A stretch of DNA of 22,901 bases, from NCBI GenBank assembly GCA_037383845.1, contig JARRON010000050.1, positions 1-22,901 of the forward strand. Direction: 5' to 3'. Every line of letters starts with the position of its first letter. Position 1 is the stretch's first letter. The stretch comes from JARRON01 sp037383845 (GTDB lineage Bacteria; Pseudomonadota; Gammaproteobacteria; Steroidobacterales; XN24). The notes beneath the pieces were generated by a model. That model was not told the DNA's origin. It was given only the letters and a program-made list of their open reading frames with translations, and did not search any database. The position numbers were made by a program, and so were the translations under genes. This document shows, piece by piece, positions 18,450 through 22,901 of this stretch.

Positions 18450-19413
18450 TGGGCGTCGGCCTGAACCAAGCGAACAACTCTATGGACGAAACCAAGCTGA
18501 AAAACATCGTAGAGGCTGCCCTCATGGCGGCCGGCCGCCCACCGCCTGCCGCATCGTCCGGTCGGCCGGCTCTTGTCTTCACGTGGATGGGCGCAAAGGG
18601 CTCGGACTGGACCAGGTCCACCACCGACTCGCGGATCAACTCCAGCAGCGCCAGGAAGGTTACCACCACGCCCAGGCGGCCCTCGTCGGGCTTGAACAGG
18701 CTGGAGAACTCGGTGAACGCGCCGGGAGTGAGGCCGGAGAGGATTTCCGACATGCGCTGGCGGACGGACAGCGGCTCCCGCTGCACGTGATGATGCGCGA
18801 ACATCTCGGCCCGCGACAGCACGTCGCGCAGGCTCTCCAGCAGGTCATCGAGGCTGACGTCCGGCTGGATACGGACGACTTTCCGCTCGCACATCTCGGC
18901 AGTCGCCTGGAAGATGTCCCGCTCCAGCCGCGGCAGCTCCTCGATGTCTTCGGCAGCCTTCTTGTAGCGCTCGTATTCCTGGAGCCGACGAACCAGTTCC
19001 GCCCTGGGATCCTCTTCCTCCTCGTCTTCCTTAGCCGGGCGCGGCAGCAGCATCCGGGACTTGATCTCCGCCAGCACGGCGGCCATGACCAGGTATTCCG
19101 CGGCGAGTTCCAGCTGCAGTTCCCGCATCACCTCGATGTACTGCATGTACTGCTGGGTGATCTTGGCGATGGGGATGTTGAGGATGTCGAGGTTCTGGCG
19201 CTTGATGAGATACAGCAGCAGGTCCAGCGGCCCTTCGAAGGCCTCCAGGAATACCTCCAGGGCATCGGGAGGTATGTAAAGGTCATGGGGAATCTGCGTG
19301 ATGGGCTCCCCTTCTATGACGGCGAAGGGCATCTCCTCCTGGGCCGGACCCTGGGGAAATGCAGACGCGACGCCATCTGCCGGACCGCCGGACGATGCCT
19401 GCTCTGCGCTCAT
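18358..19413 (-). CDS. scpA: Segregation and condensation protein A, with altered C-terminal tail
   Basis: ScpA is the kleisin that links the SMC heads and binds ScpB. FEGPLDLLLYLIKRQNLDILNIPIAKITQQYMQY at about 59-92 is the SMC-binding N-terminal domain. AEYLVMAAVLAEIKSRMLLP follows, then an acidic linker (EDEEEEDP) and the C-terminal winged helix LGVVVTFLALLELIRESVVDLVQSEPFAPIHV ending near residue 278. A further 73 residues continue through the inverted segment and out of frame into scpB. In the sequenced orientation this tail contains the hydrophobic run TMFFSLVSSIELFAWF; in the reverse orientation it would be hydrophilic. The frame is open in both cases. The ATG overlaps the trpS stop (ATGA), with GGAG 6 bases upstream. 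Confidence 0.93.
   Translation of the reverse strand: MSAEQASSGGPADGVASAFPQGPAQEEMPFAVIEGEPITQIPHDLYIPPDALEVFLEAFEGPLDLLLYLIKRQNLDILNIPIAKITQQYMQYIEVMRELQLELAAEYLVMAAVLAEIKSRMLLPRPAKEDEEEEDPRAELVRRLQEYERYKKAAEDIEELPRLERDIFQATAEMCERKVVRIQPDVSLDDLLESLRDVLSRAEMFAHHHVQREPLSVRQRMSEILSGLTPGAFTEFSSLFKPDEGRLGVVVTFLALLELIRESVVDLVQSEPFAPIHVKTRAGRPDDAAGGGRPAAMRAASTMFFSLVSSIELFAWFRPTPTEPGRPSEALRRPGPSRQAGVAGGPGHHRR
18449..18542. other. Inverted DNA segment bounded by a 7-bp inverted repeat
   Basis: GTGGGCG (18449-18455) and CGCCCAC (18536-18542) are perfect inverse complements. Inside them the match goes on imperfectly (T-CGGCC against GC-CGGCC). Inverting the 80-94 bases between the arms puts the ScpB start ATG-GAC-GAA-ACC on the minus strand, exactly in frame with CTG-AGC-CTG-GAC of the remaining scpB. 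The observed order is therefore a micro-inversion relative to a normal scpAB operon. Whether it is fixed, switching in the population, or an assembly error cannot be told from one sequence. Confidence 0.85.
18482..18541 (+). pseudogene. scpB: Displaced 5' end of scpB (first 20 codons, wrong strand)
   Basis: The plus strand reads MDETKLKNIVEAALMAAGRP, the typical ScpB N-terminus (first helix, KxIVEAALxAAGRP). After the arginine-proline the plus-strand frame turns into antisense of scpA. It is therefore a fragment cut off from its gene by the inversion, not a separate gene. Confidence 0.85.
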
Positions 19414-20627
19414 CGATACTCCAGGCCCATGGCCTCGCGAACGTCCTCCATGGTCTCCCTCGCCGCGTCCCGGGCGCGCTCTCTGCCCTCGGCCAGGATC
19501 ACGTCCACGGCCTCCGGATTGGACTCGTATTCAGTAATCTTCTCCCGAATCGGCTCAAGCTCCTCCAGTACCGACTCGATCACCGGGCGCTTGCATTCGA
19601 TGCAGCCGATTCCGGCGCTCCGGCAGCCCTCCTGTACCCACGCCTGGGTTGAGTCATCAGAGTACATGCGGTGTAACTGCCAGACAGGACATTTATCCGG
19701 ATCACCCGGGTCTGTGCGCCTTACCCGCGCCGGATCCGTGGGCATGGTCCGAAGCTTCTTCTCGACTTCTTCCGGCGATTCCCTAAGGCCGATGGTGTTG
19801 CCATAGGACTTGGACATCTTCTGTCCGTCCAGCCCTGGCACCCTGGGGATGGGCGTCAGCAGCGCTTCCGGCTCGACCAGGATCGTGCGGCCGACTCCCT
19901 CCAGGTAGCCCAGCAGACGCTCCCTGTCTGCCACGGTCAGCCGCGGGTGCGTCTCTACCAGGGTGCGCCCGGCCCCCAGCGCTTCGACGTCGCCCTTTTC
20001 CTGGTACCGCCGCCGCAGTTTCGCATAAGTGCGACCCTGGGCACCGCCCAGCTGGCGCACCGCGCGCTCCGCTTTCTCCTCGAAACCGCCTTCCCTGCCG
20101 TAAAGATGGTTGAAGCGCCGGGCGATCTCCCGGGTGATCTCCACGTGGGCCACCTGGTCCTCGCCGACGGGGACCTGCCCGGCCCGGTAGATGAGGATGT
20201 CCGCGCTTTGCAGCAGCGGATAACCCAGGAACCCGTAAGTGCCGAGGTCCTTTTCCTTGAGTTTCTCCTGCTGGTCCTTGTAGGTCGGCACGCGCTCGAG
20301 CCAGCCCAGGGGCGTAATCATGGATAGCAGAAGGAACAGCTCCGCGTGCTCGGGGACGTCAGACTGGACGAAGATCGTGGCCGCGGCGGGGTTGACGCCC
20401 GTGGCCAGCCACTCCACCACCATTCCCCGGACGCTCGGCCCTATGTCCACCGGGTCCTCGTAGTGAGTCGTCAGCGCATGCCAGTCGGCGACGAAGAAGA
20501 AGCAGTCATATTCGTACTGGAGCCGGATCCAGTTCTTCAACGCGCCGTGCAGATGGCCGAGATGCAGTGGCCCAGTGGGCCGCATACCCGACAGCACGCG
20601 CCGGTTGGCGCCCATGGTGCTGCTCAA
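19410..20627 (-). CDS. trpS: Tryptophanyl-tRNA synthetase, long form with likely iron-sulfur cysteines
   Basis: Charges tRNA-Trp. Class I motifs are PLHLGHLHGAL (HIGH type, about 20-30) and GQKMSKSYGN (KMSKS, about 269-278). The 405 residues exceed the roughly 330 of E. coli TrpRS, mostly through an insert at about 180-252 between RFNHLYG and EALLTPIPRV. Cysteines at 313, 335, 342 and 345 form C-x21-C-x6-C-x2-C, close to the [4Fe-4S] pattern reported for Thermotoga maritima TrpRS. I start at TTG because GGGAGG lies 5 bases before it. An ATG four codons later is the alternative, but it is 17 bases from that site. The gene is translationally coupled to scpA. Confidence 0.96.
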   Translation of the reverse strand: MSSTMGANRRVLSGMRPTGPLHLGHLHGALKNWIRLQYEYDCFFFVADWHALTTHYEDPVDIGPSVRGMVVEWLATGVNPAAATIFVQSDVPEHAELFLLLSMITPLGWLERVPTYKDQQEKLKEKDLGTYGFLGYPLLQSADILIYRAGQVPVGEDQVAHVEITREIARRFNHLYGREGGFEEKAERAVRQLGGAQGRTYAKLRRRYQEKGDVEALGAGRTLVETHPRLTVADRERLLGYLEGVGRTILVEPEALLTPIPRVPGLDGQKMSKSYGNTIGLRESPEEVEKKLRTMPTDPARVRRTDPGDPDKCPVWQLHRMYSDDSTQAWVQEGCRSAGIGCIECKRPVIESVLEELEPIREKITEYESNPEAVDVILAEGRERARDAARETMEDVREAMGLEYR

Positions 20628-20652
20628 AAGACCCTCCCGAATGTCATCCTCA

Positions 20653-21300
20653 CTACCTCAAACCCGCTACGGAAAAAATCAGGCCGGCTACAGCTGCGAT
20701 CACAGGCTGGATGGCGCCCCAGGCGAAAAATATGAACCCGAGCACGATGAACAGCCCGTAGGGCTCAAGGGCGTCCAGCCGCGAGGACAGACGCGGCGGA
20801 AGCAGGCCGCTGAGCACCCGGCCCCCGTCCAGGGGCGGAATGGGCAGCATGTTGAACACGGCCAGGACGACATTGATGAGAACGCCGATCTGGCCCATGG
20901 CCATGAAGAACGCCTGGGCCGTACCGCCCAGGCCCAGAACACTGACCAGCTTCAGGAAGAAAGCCCAGAACAGGGCCATGACGATATTGGCGACCGGACC
21001 GGCAGCCGCGACCAGCATCATGTCACGCCGCGGGTTTTTCAGGTTCCGGGTGGACACGGGTACAGGCTTGGCCCAGCCGAACAGGAAGCCTGCCGTCAGC
21101 AGAGCGATGGCGGGCACGACGACGGTACCCACCGGATCGATGTGCTTGAGGGGATTCGGAGTGAGGCGGCCCAGCATCTCTGCCGTCCGATCCCCGAAAT
21201 AACGGGCAACCCAGCCGTGGGCCACCTCGTGTAGCGTGATCGCGAAGAGCACGGGGATGACGGCAACCGCCAGGGTCTGGACCAGGGTCAGCTGCTGCAT
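20653..21300 (-). CDS. Site-2-protease-type M50 metallopeptidase
   Basis: A 215-residue integral membrane protein with about five or six hydrophobic segments. The zinc site HEVAH is at 24-28 in the first membrane helix and the third ligand in NMLPIPPLDGGRVL (Asp158). GPVAN at 101-105 is also typical. It has no PDZ domain, unlike RseP, and resembles the small YwhC/Rip-like group that cuts unknown membrane substrates. It is regularly found beside yciO and trpS in gammaproteobacteria. There is no ribosome site ahead of the ATG; instead a consensus -10 TATAAT ends 6 bases before it, suggesting a leaderless message. trpS follows after 25 bases. Confidence 0.92.
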   Translation of the reverse strand: MQQLTLVQTLAVAVIPVLFAITLHEVAHGWVARYFGDRTAEMLGRLTPNPLKHIDPVGTVVVPAIALLTAGFLFGWAKPVPVSTRNLKNPRRDMMLVAAAGPVANIVMALFWAFFLKLVSVLGLGGTAQAFFMAMGQIGVLINVVLAVFNMLPIPPLDGGRVLSGLLPPRLSSRLDALEPYGLFIVLGFIFFAWGAIQPVIAAVAGLIFSVAGLR

Positions 21301-21306
21301 CGGCCT

Positions 21307-21334
21307 ATTATAGAGAAGGTGCGGAGCGCGTCAG
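21307..21334 (-). promoter_or_regulatory. Promoter for the M50 protease gene, possibly leaderless
   Basis: On the minus strand CTGACG (4 of 6 to TTGACA) is followed after 16 bases by a perfect TATAAT, which ends 6 bases before the start codon. Transcription would begin at or next to the A of ATG. The -35 lies at the very end of yciO. It could drive M50-trpS-scpA-scpB-rluB separately from yciO. Confidence 0.55.
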
Positions 21335-21957
21335 GCAATTTCGAGGTGCTCGACGTCTCCGAGAGCTTTCCGCACCACTTCGGGCACGTCGCCCGTGAGA
21401 TCGACCACGCTGGTCGGGTCCAGGCTGCAGGGCCCACCGTCCACCACGGCGGCCAGCTCATGTCCGAGCTTCTCGTCTATCTCCCAGGGCTCATTCATCG
21501 GGTGCGCCTGGCCCGGGAGCTGGAGAGTCGTACTCATAAGGGGCTCCGGAAGCGCTTCCAGCAGGGCAAGGGCGATGGCGTGATCCGGGATGCGCAGGCC
21601 GATGCTCTTTCGCCTGGGATGCTGGAGCCGGTTGGGGACCTGGCGCGTCGCCGGCAGGATGAACGTCACGGGGCCAGGGGTCATCCCCTTCAGGAGGCGA
21701 TATGCCTGGTTGTCTACCCTTGCGTAGGTCGAAATCTCCGAAAGGTCGCGGCACATGATGGTGAAGTGGTGATGCTTGTCCAGGTGCTTCAACTGCCGGA
21801 TCCGGTCCTGGGCCGCCTTGTTGCCCATGGCCCAGCCGAAGGCGTAAGAGGAGTCCGTCGGATAGGCGATGATCCCGCCGGACTCGACCAGATCGGCCAC
21901 TTCCCCAATGAGCCGTGGTTGCGGATTCGCGGGATGGATTTCCACCAGCTGGGCCAT
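21331..21957 (-). CDS. yciO: YciO/Sua5 family protein, L-threonylcarbamoyladenylate synthase-like
   Basis: A 208-residue YrdC/Sua5-fold protein. IHPANPQPRLIGEVADLVESGG, AYPTDSSYAFGWAMGNK, HFTIMCRDLSEISTYARVDN, TPGPVTFILPAT and KSIGLRIPDH line up closely with E. coli YciO (206 residues) rather than with TsaC (YrdC). Family members bind ATP and threonine/bicarbonate to make threonylcarbamoyl-AMP for tRNA t6A; whether YciO serves that in vivo is debated. The ATG is at the point where homology begins. No ribosome site is visible; a TAGAAT -10-like box stands 8 bases ahead of it. The gene is divergent from bolA. Confidence 0.92.
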   Translation of the reverse strand: MAQLVEIHPANPQPRLIGEVADLVESGGIIAYPTDSSYAFGWAMGNKAAQDRIRQLKHLDKHHHFTIMCRDLSEISTYARVDNQAYRLLKGMTPGPVTFILPATRQVPNRLQHPRRKSIGLRIPDHAIALALLEALPEPLMSTTLQLPGQAHPMNEPWEIDEKLGHELAAVVDGGPCSLDPTSVVDLTGDVPEVVRKALGDVEHLEIA

Positions 21958-21965
21958 GGGCGCGC

Positions 21966-21971
21966 ATTCTA
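21966..21971 (-). promoter_or_regulatory. Possible -10 box for yciO
   Basis: TAGAAT on the minus strand lies 8 bases before the yciO ATG, so the transcript would begin close to the start codon. No convincing -35 at 16-18 bases (best is CTGCGG). It is the same layout as the next gene downstream, but a weaker site. Confidence 0.35.
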
Positions 21972-22056
21972 GCGCCGACCATGATGCGCCGCAGTACATT
22001 TCCTGGCGCCTGCCACCGCACCACCAGCCTGCGGGACCCCTACCTGAGCTGGACGG

Positions 22057-22062
22057 TAAAAT
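22057..22062 (+). promoter_or_regulatory. Possible -10 box for bolA-family gene
   Basis: TAAAAT is the only good -10-like hexamer in the 177-bp gap between the divergent yciO and bolA genes on this strand. It would give a leader of about 65 bases. I find no clear -35. The rest of the gap shows nothing I can name. Confidence 0.35.
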
Positions 22063-22134
22063 CTGTGCCGAAGTCATGCACGCCAGAGCGGAAGCGCGCT
22101 CGACAGACTCGAACCACTTGCCCCGGGATCGCCC

Positions 22135-22407
22135 ATGAACGAAACCCGCATTCAGCTTATCCGCAGCCGGCTGGACGAGGCTTTCTCCCCTGAATACATG
22201 GACGTCGAAGACGAAAGCCACCTTCATGAGGGTCATGCCGGCGCTCGCGACGGCCGGGGCCACTTCCGCGTCACCCTGGTTTCACCTGCGTTTGCCGGCC
22301 AATCGCGGATTCAGCGCCATCGGATGGTGTTCGATGCACTCGGCAGCCTGATGCAGTCTGACATCCACGCCCTGGCGGTGAAGGCGCTCGCTCCCGACGA
22401 AGTCTAG
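22135..22407 (+). CDS. bolA: BolA family protein
   Basis: A 90-residue single-domain protein of the BolA/IbaG fold: MNETRIQLIRSRLDEAFSPEYMDVEDESHLH, then HFRVTLVSPAFAG, RIQRHRMVFDAL and SDIHALAVKAL. These match E. coli BolA (DESYRHN, HFKVVLVSDRFTG, RHRMIYSTL, VHALAL) in order and spacing. BolA proteins partner monothiol glutaredoxins in iron-sulfur cluster trafficking and E. coli BolA also acts in morphology and stress regulation. The DES-HLHEGH region holds candidate histidine ligands. The gene is alone on its strand, followed by two hairpins. The ribosome site is weak (GGGA about 6 bases upstream). Confidence 0.93.
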   Translation: MNETRIQLIRSRLDEAFSPEYMDVEDESHLHEGHAGARDGRGHFRVTLVSPAFAGQSRIQRHRMVFDALGSLMQSDIHALAVKALAPDEV

Positions 22408-22416
22408 CCATGTGCC

Positions 22417-22431
22417 CCGCGCCGCGCGCGG
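22417..22431 (+). terminator. GC hairpin after bolA
   Basis: CCGCGC / GCGCGG, a perfect 6-bp stem with a 3-base loop, begins 10 bases after the bolA stop codon. No U-tract follows, so it is weak as an intrinsic terminator; it may protect the 3' end. Confidence 0.3.
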
Positions 22432-22437
22432 ACCCGG

Positions 22438-22454
22438 ATGCTGCGCCGCAGCAT
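22438..22454. repeat. 17-bp palindrome downstream of bolA
   Basis: ATGCTGCG-C-CGCAGCAT is a perfect 8-bp inverted repeat around one central base, only 6 bases after the previous hairpin. A 1-base loop makes an RNA hairpin poor unless several inner pairs open, so a dimeric protein binding site is also possible. Confidence 0.4.
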
Positions 22455-22901
22455 AGCTCCCCGCAGGGTCATGTCGTGGTGAGCCTGGCTACAGCCGGGG
22501 TGATTTTGCCGTGAACCAGGCCACAGGAAAGCAAACCCGGTTAAGAACTGCGTCCCGGAAGTTGCTGATCTGCGTGGTTGTATAGGATACCTCCGCGGCC
22601 TGTGCGGACTCACTGGCACCTCGACCACACGGCCCATCCCGGTCGGACATGCGGCAAACCACGACGCGGTCAGAAACCGAATGCCCCACGCAGTCAACCA
22701 TCAGATTTTACTGTCATTCACGATACTAGCGCATTGGTTTTCTTGATTTTTCTACCGGCAGACTGACTAGGGTGGATCGCGGCGCGTGGCTGTCCATGTC
22801 GGGTTGCCCACCTGGCCCTGCCGATCACGCCCCAGCCGTCACTGACCCCTAGACATTATTTGACATATTCCCAAGTCCTACTGCCTCGCTCGCGGAGCCA
22901 G
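22455..22901. other. About 450 bp without a supported gene
   Basis: Short open frames exist on both strands (the best is 70 codons on the minus strand, 22489-22701) but none resembles a protein I know or shows clear coding bias. Composition is lower in GC than the rest, with an AT-rich block at about 22696-22760 and a consensus TTGACA at 22860-22865 that has no matching -10. It may be a regulatory region for genes off the right edge or the remnant of a lost gene. Confidence 0.4.

Noticed and set aside
18449..18790. A separate plus-strand gene beginning at the inverted repeat
   Set aside because: Only its first part resembles a protein (ScpB N-terminus); the rest is antisense of scpA.
22489..22701. 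A 70-codon minus-strand frame with TAAAAT just upstream of its ATG
   Set aside because: No recognisable domain, cysteine-rich random-looking sequence and no ribosome site.

Overview
The window is a gene-dense, GC-rich stretch of bacterial chromosome with short intergenic gaps, ATGA-type gene overlaps and strong G/C preference at third codon positions. The blocks gyrA-serC-(serA)-pheA-hisC-aroA-cmk, mtaD-ubiG-mupP-...-yciK and yciO-M50 protease-trpS-scpA-scpB-rluB are familiar gammaproteobacterial gene orders. A high-GC gammaproteobacterium of the Ectothiorhodospiraceae/Chromatiales type is the best guess, but it is an inference from gene order and composition, not from a marker tree. I see no rRNA, tRNA, CRISPR array, prophage or insertion sequence.

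Layout. (1) About 1-10524, all on the minus strand and transcribed right to left: mtnA, gyrA, serC, serA, pheA, hisC, aroA, cmk, then a hairpin that may end the unit. This runs from methionine salvage and gyrase into serine synthesis and then aromatic amino acid and shikimate genes, with cmk last. tyrA, which often lies between hisC and aroA, is absent. (2) About 10525-16207, plus strand, diverging from mtnA: mtaD, ubiG, mupP/gph, rmuC (with an apparent frameshift), a diverged squalene/phytoene-synthase-like gene and a yciK-like SDR gene. (3) About 16179-21957, minus strand: yciO, a site-2-type M50 protease, trpS, scpA, scpB, rluB and an endonuclease-III-like glycosylase gene whose end overlaps the SDR gene tail to tail. 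(4) About 21958-22901: a divergent promoter region, a bolA-family gene on the plus strand, two small hairpins, and about 450 bp to the right edge with no gene I can support.

The most striking observation is at the scpA/scpB junction. The first 20 codons of scpB lie on the PLUS strand, while the rest of scpB is on the minus strand. The two parts are separated by a segment of 80-94 bp bounded by a 7-bp inverted repeat (GTGGGCG/CGCCCAC). Inverting that segment on paper rebuilds a complete ScpB of 279 residues with no mismatch in frame, and also changes the ScpA tail. This could be a fixed micro-inversion, a phase-variable switch in the SMC-ScpAB condensin operon, or an assembly artefact; reads across the junction would decide. 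Other points of interest: the rmuC frameshift with a shortened coiled coil, a 39-base AT-rich rare-codon island with inverted symmetry inside gyrA, class-II-type EPSP synthase motifs, a TrpRS with a cysteine pattern resembling iron-sulfur TrpRS enzymes, and -10 boxes sitting almost on the start codons of the M50 protease and yciO genes.
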